From the NCBI GenBank assembly GCA_964497585.1, contig CAZCDS010000040.1, forward strand, positions 1 to 61,089: a stretch of DNA of 61,089 nt, read 5' to 3'. The translations under genes and the position numbers were made by a program. The notes beneath the pieces are model-generated. The model saw only the letters and a program-made list of their open reading frames with translations. It searched no databases and was not told where the DNA came from. Source of the DNA: CAZCDS01 sp964497585. Its GTDB lineage: Bacteria; Desulfobacterota; Desulfomonilia; Desulfomonilales; Desulfomonilaceae. Positions 28,656 to 36,996 of the stretch are shown piece by piece (positions within the stretch are counted from its first letter, which is position 1; every line of letters begins with the position of its first letter).

Positions 28656-29750
28656 ATGGCTAGAGTGCCTTTACTTTTTTTCATCGGTGGATTCTTAGGT
28701 GCGGGGAAGACTACGGCCATCGTGGGGCTGGCAAAGATGTTTGCAAAAAGAGGTCTCAAGACTGCCGTAATTACCAATGATCAGGCCGAGGGTCTCGTGG
28801 ACACGGTCTTCCTCGCGGGAACCGGACTGCCTGCCGAAGAGGTGGCTGGCTCTTGCTTTTGCTGCAATTTTGTGGGGCTCTCCAATTCAATACTGCACAC
28901 TGTGGAAACGGCCGATCCCGATATTATCCTCGCGGAGCCAGTAGGGAGTTGCGCGGACATAGTTGCCACCGTGATCAGGCCCATGCGTGAGCATCTCTCC
29001 CACAAGATCAGCGTCGCTGCCTATTCGGTTCTCGTGGAGCCAGACCGATGGGCCGAATTGGCAAATGATGAGCCCGACTCGCTGGCATCCATGAAGTTTT
29101 TGTTCGATAAACAGTTGTTAGAGGCTGATTTCATAGTGATCAACAAGATAGATACCTTGTCGGAAGAGCAAAAGAAGGATTTGGAGGAAGAGACTAAGGA
29201 TTTTTATCCGGATGCCCAAGTGGTGAGCATCTCAGCCAGGGAAGATACCAATGTTGACAAGTGGCTGGAGCTTGTCTGCGCTAGTTCCCCTGGAGAACAT
29301 TGGCTAAAGGACATGGACTACGACGAATACGCGGATGCTGAGGCCGAAATGGGATGGCTCAACGCGCAAATGTCCCTGAAATTTTGGGAGTCCGTCGACG
29401 GCACCTCCGTTGCGAAGCACCTGACCGAAGAGCTTATGACTCGCATAGGCGAAAGAAATGGCAGAATCGGGCACCTAAAACTACTGGCCACGAGCAAGGA
29501 GGGGAGTGTTAAGAGCGGAGTTACTCGCGTGGGTTCAGAGGTCAGCCTGGACGGGTCGTTCGACGGGCCGGTCACTGAACTGGCGGTAATCGTAAACATA
29601 AGAGCCACTGTTTCACCGGACTACCTCTCGGACATCGTGAACAGTACCGTCAATCTGTTCGCAAAAGATACTGGGGTGGAGGTGGACATCTCGTATCTCA
29701 ATACCTTCAGGCCCGCGGCTCCGAATCCCACGTACCGGTACAACAGTTGA
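28656..29750 (+). CDS. CobW/COG0523-type GTPase 1
   Basis: A 364-residue G3E-family P-loop GTPase. Seen are Walker A GGFLGAGKTT (about residues 11-20), the metal-binding-type motif GSCFCCNF (about 65-72, comparable to CxCC of CobW/YeiR), Walker B ILAEPVGS and the base-recognition motif NKID. Family members insert metals or assist cobalamin-dependent enzymes. A second member closes the corrinoid operon 770 bases away on the other strand, which supports a role in corrinoid enzyme maturation. The start follows GAGGAGATCGAGAC. The C-terminal region (about 230-364) differs from classical CobW C-terminal domains and ends with NPTYRYNS. Confidence 0.85.
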   Translation: MARVPLLFFIGGFLGAGKTTAIVGLAKMFAKRGLKTAVITNDQAEGLVDTVFLAGTGLPAEEVAGSCFCCNFVGLSNSILHTVETADPDIILAEPVGSCADIVATVIRPMREHLSHKISVAAYSVLVEPDRWAELANDEPDSLASMKFLFDKQLLEADFIVINKIDTLSEEQKKDLEEETKDFYPDAQVVSISAREDTNVDKWLELVCASSPGEHWLKDMDYDEYADAEAEMGWLNAQMSLKFWESVDGTSVAKHLTEELMTRIGERNGRIGHLKLLATSKEGSVKSGVTRVGSEVSLDGSFDGPVTELAVIVNIRATVSPDYLSDIVNSTVNLFAKDTGVEVDISYLNTFRPAAPNPTYRYNS

Positions 29751-29888
29751 GGGTTTGCTCAATAAGGTCTCATCCTTGCTTTTTGCGGTCCAGACAATCC
29801 AGATTCGGGCGGGTATTGGCTGAGGGTGCGCGACAAGCTTATCAATGACACCAGGTGCAGAAATCAGACAGGGGAGGAAGTTGAAACA

Positions 29889-30481
29889 ATGTTTCTCGGC
29901 CAACTGGCCTTGAGTGGATTCAAGTCCTATAGCGAACGAGTGCAGATTGATTTCGCGGAAAGCATTGCAGTTATTATCGGAAGCAACGGAGTTGGGAAAA
30001 GCAATGCTTTGAATGCAATAGTGTGGGCACTGGGTGAAGATGATTGCAGGTCACTGCGGTGCTCAAATCCGAGAGACTGGTTCCTCACGAAGCCTTATCG
30101 GTGATTACAACGACGGTGATTCGGACGTAGAGGTTTCCTTCCGGACAAGGGGACCAAACGGGGCGTGCTCCTGTCCGGCGGTGAAAGGGCTGTCACCTCC
30201 CCGGCACTGAAACTGGCACTCTTCGAGCTTGAACCCGGCCCCACGATCTCTTGGACGAAGTGGAGCCGTCCCTGGATTGGGCTAGAAACCGCAACATGCA
30301 GAAATTGCCCGAGACCGTGTCCACAAATCACCAGTTGAAAATGATCACCCACATCCGAAGCACCATCCAGATGGCAGAGACCGTGCACGGCGTCCGAGTC
30401 AGGCTCGATGGATCAAGCTGGCTCAAATTTCACTTCCTGATGGACGAACCTCTCTTCGAGGTATACAGGTGCTCCTGCTGA
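29889..30481 (+). pseudogene. Collapsed SMC-type ATPase: N and C ends without the coiled coil
   Basis: The first part (29889-30104) encodes an SMC head start: MFLGQLALSGFKSY, then GSNGVGKSN (Walker A) and AIVWALGE. A stop follows at 30102. Within about 65 bases the C-terminal half head appears with signature LLSGGERAV (30168-30194). Then comes a frame change, the Walker B-like MDEVEPSLDWARNRN (30251 on), and QLKMITHIRSTIQMAE. The coiled coil and hinge of roughly a thousand residues are missing, and at least one stop and one frameshift are present. Confidence 0.75.
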
Positions 30482-30518
30482 GAAAGCCGACGGATTTTTC
30501 TTTGGGCTTAATCCGGTG

Positions 30519-31526
30519 TCATTCTATGAGTTCCAGACCGCGTTCGGTAAAGAGTGAGCGGATGTCGTCTTGCTGGAAGCCTCGTCTGATAAAGACAACT
30601 CTATTTAGACCCTCACGGTCTACTTGTCGGCCTTTGAAGGGTTCTATGGTGTGTGATCGCCCCACATGACTATAGATGTAGGGCTGGCCGCCTTCAAAAA
30701 CGAACCCCTTTGCCCTGATCACGTCTGAAGGAAGGCTCTCCGCTATGGTCTGAAAATCCGCCAGGGAGCCGGAGCTCCAGCGACACGCCAGGGAACTCAG
30801 CCGATCCGGTGGGGCAATCTGAGCAGCCTGATCGTCCAGCATGCGGTCTATGACCTTCTCCAGGTCCACGTCGCTGAGCAATTGCTCGTTGTCGTTCGTG
30901 TCCGCTGCTGGATCTACTTTGCCACCGGCACACGTGCCGAACAAGTCACCTGGATCGTAGTTCGCATAGGAGGTTTCAACGAAAGTCGCTTCAGGATTGT
31001 GAGAAAGTATCACTTCCTTCACTCGCCCTATGGTGTCCGGTTGGGCAATATCGACCTTGTTTATGATGAAATGATCGGTGGATGTAATCTGTTTTTCCAG
31101 AGCATAGAAGATCTCGTATTGTTCCAGGAAGGACTCGGCATCGATGAGGCAGAAGTTCTTCGGGTCGGCAAAGGACCCCTTATACAATGGACTGGATAGA
31201 TCTCGACGCAGGTCGGAAGGGTTCGCGACTCCACTTGCCTCGATTACCAGGACCTCGGGCTTAAGGACAAACGCGATGCGATAAAGGGCCTTTATGTAGT
31301 CACCCTTGACGCACGCGCAGAATATCGATCCCCTACTGATTTCGATCAGCTCCAGTTCGGGATCTTCGATGAGGGTTCCGTCGATCCCTTCCTCGCCGAA
31401 TTCATTCATCAGTATCATTAAGTTGGCATCTTTCGGAGCCTGCTTGAGCAGTCGATTGAGGAAGGTGGTCTTTCCGCTACCCAAAAAACCTGAAATGAGG
31501 TAAACCTGTATACCGTCCTGGCTCAT
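30519..31526 (-). CDS. CobW/COG0523-type GTPase 2, last gene of the corrinoid operon
   Basis: A 335-residue G3E GTPase with Walker A SGFLGSGKTT (about residues 12-21), the Cys motif FCACVKGD (about 69-76, in place of the usual CxCC), Walker B VLVIEASG and NKVD. A CobW C-terminal domain (about 250-335) follows. Such proteins act as metal or cofactor chaperones. Its start lies two bases downstream of the stop of the thioredoxin-like gene, with CGGAGG as binding site, so it belongs to the same transcript. It probably serves the zinc- or cobalt-dependent methyltransferases encoded upstream. Confidence 0.87.
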   Translation of the reverse strand: MSQDGIQVYLISGFLGSGKTTFLNRLLKQAPKDANLMILMNEFGEEGIDGTLIEDPELELIEISRGSIFCACVKGDYIKALYRIAFVLKPEVLVIEASGVANPSDLRRDLSSPLYKGSFADPKNFCLIDAESFLEQYEIFYALEKQITSTDHFIINKVDIAQPDTIGRVKEVILSHNPEATFVETSYANYDPGDLFGTCAGGKVDPAADTNDNEQLLSDVDLEKVIDRMLDDQAAQIAPPDRLSSLACRWSSGSLADFQTIAESLPSDVIRAKGFVFEGGQPYIYSHVGRSHTIEPFKGRQVDREGLNRVVFIRRGFQQDDIRSLFTERGLELIE

Positions 31527-31528
31527 GT

Positions 31529-31786
31529 TCAGCCTCCGGTCTGATGCTTTTTCAGTTCCGCTTCGACCTCCTCGGGTGTAAGCACCTTCCCCATGGAGAT
31601 CACCTCGTCGTCCACCACGAGGGCCGGGGTCACCGACACATTGTATTTATAGAAGGCTTCCGGATTGGTCACCTTTTCCACGCTGGCGGTTTCGGCGAGC
31701 TCCTGGAGCTTTCCCACCGCGGTAACGACGTTCTGATAAAGGGTGTTGCATCGGTCACAACCTGGGCCAAGCACCTGTACTTTCAT
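31529..31786 (-). CDS. Small thioredoxin-like protein (redox-active disulfide type)
   Basis: An 85-residue protein of the archaeal-type glutaredoxin-like family. The active site is Cys10-Asp-Arg-Cys13 in LGPGCDRCNTLY, and the cis-Pro lies in VTPALVVDDE (about residues 54-55). The start follows GAGGAGG. A thioredoxin reductase is encoded in the same operon (35488-36429), so an electron chain from the reductase through small thiol proteins to the corrinoid enzymes is plausible. Specificity within the set of four such proteins is unknown. Confidence 0.88.
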   Translation of the reverse strand: MKVQVLGPGCDRCNTLYQNVVTAVGKLQELAETASVEKVTNPEAFYKYNVSVTPALVVDDEVISMGKVLTPEEVEAELKKHQTGG

Positions 31787-31823
31787 GAATTCCTCCTCGG
31801 TCTGTTGGGCAGTACTGCCGTGG

Positions 31824-32474
31824 TCAGACGAGCAGTATGATGGAGTAACTGTGATATGAATCTCTTACGTCTAGAGCCAACCCTGCAGCCTCGCCTAATC
31901 TGCGGACGGTTTCAAATACGTCTACTGAGCAAGCTTCCACCGACGGTCGCTTCTCATTGGGGAACTTGCACTGTTCCGGATACGAGCATTCCTTGCACAA
32001 GGCGCAGCTCTCCGAGGGGAGTCCGAACGCCTTGTAATAACCCAAAAGGAACAGCTTGCGTTCAAGTGCCACCGTGGCTTTCCACTGCCTGATCTGCCCC
32101 CGTCGTTTATTTGTGGAGTTGCGGTGGAAATGCTCGTTCCTGTTCTCCCTAATCAACACCAGTGCCAATTCGTATTCACCCAGTAGCTGCCGAGTGGTTT
32201 CCAGATCGGGAGCCGCCGGTGGACAACACCAGCTCGTGTTGTAGTTGGCGCAGCCGTACCGGCACTTCAGACCTACCCAGCGAGCAGTGACTATGTCTGA
32301 AGTCTTCACCAGATGAATCGATTGAAAATCGAATTCATACGCGAGACGCTCAATCTGTTCCATCTCACTCTGAGACACCACATAGGAGAACTTACCACCT
32401 TGAATCCTGCACCTGTCCTTAAGCTGAACAACACTCTCCTTCTTAGAAGCGGTTTCCCGACGCCTCACACTCAA
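31824..32474 (-). CDS. DUF2284 predicted metal-binding protein
   Basis: A 216-residue protein with two cysteine clusters. One is GLKCRYGCANYNTSWCCPP (about residues 68-86) and the other CALCKECSYPEQCKFP (about 159-174), the pattern of DUF2284, thought to bind iron-sulfur clusters or another metal. The annotated start is a TTG; a GTG two codons later has better spacing from GGGAGG and may be the real one. Family members occur next to corrinoid and UroD-type methyltransferases in anaerobes. Biochemical function is not established. Confidence 0.8.
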   Translation of the reverse strand: MSVRRRETASKKESVVQLKDRCRIQGGKFSYVVSQSEMEQIERLAYEFDFQSIHLVKTSDIVTARWVGLKCRYGCANYNTSWCCPPAAPDLETTRQLLGEYELALVLIRENRNEHFHRNSTNKRRGQIRQWKATVALERKLFLLGYYKAFGLPSESCALCKECSYPEQCKFPNEKRPSVEACSVDVFETVRRLGEAAGLALDVRDSYHSYSIILLV

Positions 32475-32519
32475 ATCCTCCCGAGCTAATGTCTCTAGCT
32501 CTTTCGTACTCGTTTCCTC

Positions 32520-32840
32520 CTATTCGAACTCGATGGTCACATCCGCGGGCACGTTCATTCCCAGCTCCACTTCCGCGGCCTTGATTATCGCTACCTGAAG
32601 AGGACAGGCCGAATGCGGCAGGTTCTCTTCAGACGCCTGTGAAACCCTGTTTCCATCCGCGCCTACGCTCATGAACTCCCTGATGCTCAGGGGACCGGTC
32701 TCCTCAAAGAGAACATTCAAATCCTTAACCGATTCGCATTCTGATTCTATTTGGATTCGTACTCTACGCCTGCCTTCCTTGACGGCAGTGATGCGCGAGA
32801 CAAAACCGCACGCGCCGTGGTTGACTCTAACAACCGTCAA
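32520..32840 (-). CDS. Small conserved protein of the corrinoid operon (DUF6951-like)
   Basis: A 106-residue protein beginning with TTG, 7 bases after the stop of the selenoprotein gene. It contains HGACGF near the start, a beta-rich middle (RRVRIQIESECESV) and ACPLQVAIIKAAEVELGM toward the end. It resembles small uncharacterised proteins encoded beside methyltransferase genes in anaerobes; the DUF6951 label is from memory and tentative. Conserved Cys residues suggest metal or redox chemistry, but no function can be assigned. Confidence 0.65.
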   Translation of the reverse strand: MTVVRVNHGACGFVSRITAVKEGRRRVRIQIESECESVKDLNVLFEETGPLSIREFMSVGADGNRVSQASEENLPHSACPLQVAIIKAAEVELGMNVPADVTIEFE

Positions 32841-32847
32841 ATGGACC

Positions 32848-33129
32848 TCATGACCTGCCAGCGAGCTCTATCTCTCGGATCAGTTGCTCCTGGGGAGGGA
32901 TCTCGGATTGAAAAGCCAGTCTGTCATCGATCGCCAAAGCGGGCAGACTCCTGCCTTTGAGCTCTCTGAATCGAGCCGCTCCCTCAACCGTGCGCAAACT
33001 CCACTCACGGTATTCGATCTTATCCAGGATTTCCTGCGGTAAGTCCTTTACCGCTGCGATCATATAGACGCACGCCTGTCACTGAGCAAAGTCGGTGACC
33101 AGGACTTCAATGACCCTCTTTCGTTTCAT
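32848..33129 (-). CDS. Thioredoxin-like selenoprotein with a UxxC active site
   Basis: A 93-residue protein if the in-frame TGA at 33081-33079 is read as selenocysteine (residue 17). Naive calling starts after it, at 33063. The full product aligns without gaps to the operon paralogue at 39855-40250: IVIDVLTLDSVQC against RVIEVLVTDFAQU, then CGYM against CVYM, so Sec17/Cys20 replace Cys17/Cys20. Downstream, LPQEI, YREWS and LPALAI keep the same spacing. A hairpin fitting the bacterial SECIS pattern lies 24 bases after the TGA. Sec in a redox motif is a known adaptation of thiol oxidoreductases. Start ATG at 33129; the ribosome binding site is weak. What is seen: TGA, alignment, hairpin. What is inferred: Sec insertion. 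The selA, selB and selC genes are not in this window. Confidence 0.87.
33036..33054 (-). promoter_or_regulatory. Candidate bacterial SECIS hairpin of the thioredoxin-like selenoprotein
   Basis: On the minus strand, 24 bases after the TGA, GCGGTAA and TTACCGC form a perfect 7-bp stem around the loop AGGAC. The apical loop begins 31 bases after TGA and has G as its second base, which is within the usual limits for bacterial SECIS elements recognised by SelB. Confidence 0.75.
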
Positions 33130-33282
33130 CAAACTTGGGCAAACCTTTCTCGACCCATGTAGCGCCGCAATTCACGCCAGCTCGAATCATTTCCTACTGA
33201 TCTCATTCTACTTCCCGATAGGAAAAGGTCAAGTAAAATGGTCAAGAAATGAGCGGAGTCCGAAGGGGCACCTTCGACCTGC

Positions 33283-35382
33283 CTATTTCTGGTGCAAGAT
33301 CTCCGGTGCCACAAGCCCCTCAAGATGAGGGAATTCGTCTTTCATGTGGGGCACCTGCATTGCTTCCATGAATCGTTGTTGGAAATCTTCTTCCACGGTC
33401 AGCTCGATGTACTCGACATTGCGAGAGACCCAGTTGGCCTCGTCCCTTTTGGCTCGGTTCAGCAGCGCAGCTCGAGCTCCGTCACCCGCCGCGTTTCCCA
33501 CCGCGATGACCTGCTCCAGATCGCAATCCGGAAAGAGGCCCATGATCAGTGCTTTTGTTTTGTCCACATGAGTTCCAAACGCGCCGGCAATCTTGATCTT
33601 GTCTACTTTCTCAAGTCCCATGCGGCGCATCATGAGCACGCAACCCGTGTACAGAGCACCCTTGCCGAGCTGGATCTGGCGAATGTCTTTCTGGGTGATG
33701 ACCACGTCCTTGCCTATAGATGTCTCATTGGCCCAGGCAATGACAAATTCGGGTTGCTTGGTGTCGGGATTCTTTCTGTACCGGTTGGATTTTTGATCCT
33801 TGCTGAATCTCCCGCTCTTCATGATGACGCCGGAAGCATATAGCTCGGCCAACACGTCCAGGATTCCGGAGCCGCAGATCCCTTTGGTCTTCATCTCCTC
33901 GGGCTCGGAGTAATTCTTCCACGCGTCGCGTCCTATGACCTTGTAGTCCACCTCGTGGGTCTCCGGATCAATCCGGATTCGCTCTATGGCTCCAGGTGCG
34001 GCTCTCATGCCGTACGACAATTGGGCTCCCTCCAAAGCCGGACCTGTTGCGCAGGAGCACGAGATCATTTTCTTCTTGTTTCCCAGGACCAACTCGCCGT
34101 TCGTCCCGATATCGATCAGGAGCTGGAGCGCCTCGTTCTTGTAGGGTTCTTCAGCGATCAGGACTCCCACGTTGTCCGCGCCCACGAAACCGGCCTCATT
34201 GGGCAGTACATGGACGTAAGCGGACCGATCTATTCCGATTCCCAGGTCACGGGCCTTGATGTCAAGGCTTCTGTGTATCACGGGAGGGAAGGGGGCCAGT
34301 CCTACAAACTCTGGATCCAGTTGAAGCATGATGTGATGCATCGCGGTGTTCCCCACGAGCGTCATGTCAACGAGGTCGTGGGGACGGAGGCTAAGATAGT
34401 TGTTATCATCTTGCGCCCCGGCTTCGTCCTCGGGCTCGTCTCCTATGGCTGAGGCTTCTTCGGTCGAGCCCTCGGTCTCTCCACCTTCTTGGGCCTTTTT
34501 CTTCCTCTTTTTCTGTGGTGGATGGGTGCTCTCGCAGCCCTGGACTATGAGCGTGTTCAGGCCCTCGAACAGATCGTTGCTCATGGTCTCAATGCCGCCG
34601 GGATTCATCATGTGGTAAGTGATCCGGGCCATGACGTCTTCACCGTACTTGCACTGCGGATTCATCATGGACGTGGTTGCGATTACTTCCTTGGTGGCCA
34701 GATTGCAGAAATAGGCTGCAACGGTGGTTGTTCCCACATCTATTGCCACGCCGTAGTAGTCTTCCTTTCTTCCGGGCCGAACGTTGATGACTTCTTTGTC
34801 CATCCAAACCGCGACGGTCACTCTCCATTTTCCGTCCCGCAGAGCCTTGGGTAGTTTCTTGAGCGTGTGCCAGTCCACTGAGAGATCTTTGATGCCGTGT
34901 TTCTTCTCAAGTTCACGGCATATTCGTTCAAAATCTCCCGTGGGCTCCTCGAAGGTGGGAGGAACCACCTCAACGTAGTAGACCTTGACCGCGGGATTCC
35001 ATTCGATTTCAATGTCTCTGGCCGCTTTGCTGACCACCTGTTTGCCGGCTCTCGCCTCTTCCGGTACGAAGACCAGCACATCGTTATGGACCTTGGCCAC
35101 GCACGCTAATCGGAAGCCTTGCTCTCTTTGCTCCGGGGTAATGAATTTGTCTTCTTCTTCCTGCCACTCGCTCAGGTGGGACTTGCTCGACGTGATGCCG
35201 AATTTCTCGAAGAAGCCTTCTTCAATGCGTACCTTGCACTTGCCGCAGACCTTCTTTTCACCGCAGAGTGCCTCGATGTCCACGCCAAGCTGGCGAGAGG
35301 CCTCGATAAGATTGATTCCGTCCTCGACCATCCCTCGTCGGGCCGAGGGCTGGAAAATCACCATGTGCTGTTTGTTCTCCAT
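33283..35382 (-). CDS. ATP-dependent corrinoid protein reactivase with 2Fe-2S domain (RACo type, ASKHA fold)
   Basis: A 699-residue protein. The N-terminal ferredoxin-like domain has Cys40, Cys46 and Cys49 (CGEKKVCGKC), with a further Cys near residue 94. A linker follows, then the ASKHA ATPase core from about residue 212 (YYGVAIDVGTTTVAAYF), with GNTAMHH, DIGTNGEL and CGSGILD. RACo proteins reduce accidentally oxidised Co(II) corrinoid back to Co(I) using ATP and an iron-sulfur cluster, so its partner should be the corrinoid protein at 36997-37662. A lysine-rich then acidic insertion (about residues 294-335) is not typical of the family. The start follows AAGGAAGGG. Confidence 0.9.
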   Translation of the reverse strand: MENKQHMVIFQPSARRGMVEDGINLIEASRQLGVDIEALCGEKKVCGKCKVRIEEGFFEKFGITSSKSHLSEWQEEEDKFITPEQREQGFRLACVAKVHNDVLVFVPEEARAGKQVVSKAARDIEIEWNPAVKVYYVEVVPPTFEEPTGDFERICRELEKKHGIKDLSVDWHTLKKLPKALRDGKWRVTVAVWMDKEVINVRPGRKEDYYGVAIDVGTTTVAAYFCNLATKEVIATTSMMNPQCKYGEDVMARITYHMMNPGGIETMSNDLFEGLNTLIVQGCESTHPPQKKRKKKAQEGGETEGSTEEASAIGDEPEDEAGAQDDNNYLSLRPHDLVDMTLVGNTAMHHIMLQLDPEFVGLAPFPPVIHRSLDIKARDLGIGIDRSAYVHVLPNEAGFVGADNVGVLIAEEPYKNEALQLLIDIGTNGELVLGNKKKMISCSCATGPALEGAQLSYGMRAAPGAIERIRIDPETHEVDYKVIGRDAWKNYSEPEEMKTKGICGSGILDVLAELYASGVIMKSGRFSKDQKSNRYRKNPDTKQPEFVIAWANETSIGKDVVITQKDIRQIQLGKGALYTGCVLMMRRMGLEKVDKIKIAGAFGTHVDKTKALIMGLFPDCDLEQVIAVGNAAGDGARAALLNRAKRDEANWVSRNVEYIELTVEEDFQQRFMEAMQVPHMKDEFPHLEGLVAPEILHQK

Positions 35383-35487
35383 ACCTGATTCCCTTCCTTG
35401 AATAGTCTTTAAGGATCAGCTTGGTTTGCATATCCCGACGCGGGGCTCCTGGAATCGCGGAGCAGGGTCTTACGAACAGCAAACGCT

Positions 35488-36429
35488 CTAGCAGAAGCTC
35501 TCCCGTAAATATTCGGCCGCGCTCTGGGCAGCGAGAGCCCCGTCCGCAGCGGCTGTGAGAATCTGCCGCATGGGAGTGTCTCGCACGTCTCCCGCAGCAA
35601 AAACCCCTGGCGCCGAGGTCCTTAAGCGGTCATCGGTCAGGATGAAACCCTTTTCGTTGGTCTCCAGAGCGTCGCGGAGGAAATCGGTGACCGGTTGCTG
35701 TCCAATACCTACGAAGACCGCTTCCATAGGGAGCTTTTCAATCCTGCGGGTGTTCTGATTCTCCAGAAACAACCCACTGACACCCGTGTCTCCCACTATC
35801 TCTTTGACCGAATGATTGAGGAGAATCTTCCCTTTCCCGTCTGCTTCGAATCTCTCCACCAGGAGAGCCTCGGCTCTCACCTTGGGTCCACGAGCGACCA
35901 CCAATACGGATTCAGCGTGAGGCAGCAGAGCGAGCGCGGTACAAAACGCGCTATTCCCCGCGCCAACCACCGCGGCTCTCCGCTTGTTCATAGTTCTCAA
36001 CAACGGACCGTCGCAGGTGGCACAATAGGAAACGCCCTTTCCCGTGAGCCTCGATTCGCCGGGAACCGAGAGCAGTCGCGGACGAGATCCTGTTGCCACA
36101 ATGATAGAGCGAGCCTTGTGCGATGCCCCCTTGGTCCGTACCTTTTTGATTCTCTTGGAAAAATCCACTTCCGTGACTGAATCGGAAACCAGCATCCGGC
36201 CTGTCTCATTTACGACCTGCATCAGCCAGCTCGTCATCAGTTCCGCGCCTGTCACACCGTTGGGGAACCCGGGATAGTTCTCCACCCGATTATGCAGTGT
36301 GACCTGGCCTCCCGGAGTGTCTCCACCCAGAATGAGAACCGACAACCCCGCGCGATGACCGTAAAGCGCGGCCGTGAGTCCTGCAGGACCAGCCCCCAGC
36401 ACAACAAGATCGTGCAGTTCGTTTGTCAC
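35488..36429 (-). CDS. trxB: Thioredoxin reductase-like flavoprotein
   Basis: A 313-residue FAD enzyme. Seen are the FAD-binding GAGPAGLTAALYG (about residues 11-23), the redox pair CATC in SYCATCDGP, the NAD(P)-binding VVGAGNSAF and the C-terminal FAD motif GVFAAGDVRD. The GTG start overlaps the stop of the preceding thioredoxin-like gene (GTGA), and the length then matches the family; a much longer upstream frame is rejected. It should reduce one or more of the four small thiol proteins of the operon with NAD(P)H or ferredoxin. The last residue is a Cys, which is unusual. Confidence 0.92.
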   Translation of the reverse strand: MTNELHDLVVLGAGPAGLTAALYGHRAGLSVLILGGDTPGGQVTLHNRVENYPGFPNGVTGAELMTSWLMQVVNETGRMLVSDSVTEVDFSKRIKKVRTKGASHKARSIIVATGSRPRLLSVPGESRLTGKGVSYCATCDGPLLRTMNKRRAAVVGAGNSAFCTALALLPHAESVLVVARGPKVRAEALLVERFEADGKGKILLNHSVKEIVGDTGVSGLFLENQNTRRIEKLPMEAVFVGIGQQPVTDFLRDALETNEKGFILTDDRLRTSAPGVFAAGDVRDTPMRQILTAAADGALAAQSAAEYLRESFC

Positions 36430-36800
36430 GGCTCCCTCTTGTGTGGAGCCAGGGCTCTGTCCAGTGCATCCCTTAGCTCGTCCGGGCCCGGAATCGTATC
36501 GAACTCCAGGCGACCCGAGAACAGAATTGAAGGCATGGGAAGTGGGCCTCTGTTGATTCGGCACAGTTCCAGATAGCGTGCCGCGTCGGACCTGCGCTTG
36601 GTTTCCACCACTCGGACCTCGATTCGCCCAGGGTACTCCTCCGAGACGTACTCCACCGCTGCAATGGCATACTCGCAAGGCACACAATGGGGCCCCTCGG
36701 AGACCACTTCCACCAGAAGCGGCGCGCGGGATGTAGATGAGCTCCGCGTGTAAACAGCCTCGCCCATCGAGCCCTGATCAGAATCCTTGCTCACAATCAT
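36426..36800 (-). CDS. Thioredoxin/glutaredoxin-like protein with CVPC motif
   Basis: A 124-residue protein from the ATG at 36800 (start uncertain; another ATG lies 11 codons later). After a polar leader come VEVVSEGPHCVPCEYA, with a CxxC site, and MPSILFSGRLEF, which holds the cis-Pro. It overlaps the reductase gene by four bases, so the two are probably co-translated partners. A close relative is encoded at 45174-45590. Confidence 0.78.
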   Translation of the reverse strand: MIVSKDSDQGSMGEAVYTRSSSTSRAPLLVEVVSEGPHCVPCEYAIAAVEYVSEEYPGRIEVRVVETKRRSDAARYLELCRINRGPLPMPSILFSGRLEFDTIPGPDELRDALDRALAPHKREP

Positions 36801-36912
36801 CTCTGTAAACGGCCGATCTCTTCGGCGCAAAAGACTGCGGCCTCCCAAAAAAAGCCGAATGCCAACCCGAGAAGGCGGGAATGCCAAGATGCCGTCAAAC
36901 GGGCATATACCG

Positions 36913-36945
36913 GCACTGTTGGACAAGCCCGCAGTGGCACCCGAA
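36913..36945. repeat. Short hairpin repeat, copy 1
   Basis: CACTG and CAGTG frame GGACAAGCCC, followed by GCACCC. A near-identical sequence occurs at 44941. It lies in the gap between two operon genes and could be a REP-like element or RNA processing signal. Confidence 0.5.
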
Positions 36946-36996
36946 GTATCGGTCTTTCATCTTTGAGAACGAACCGGTAAAACTCCGTTCCGCGTC

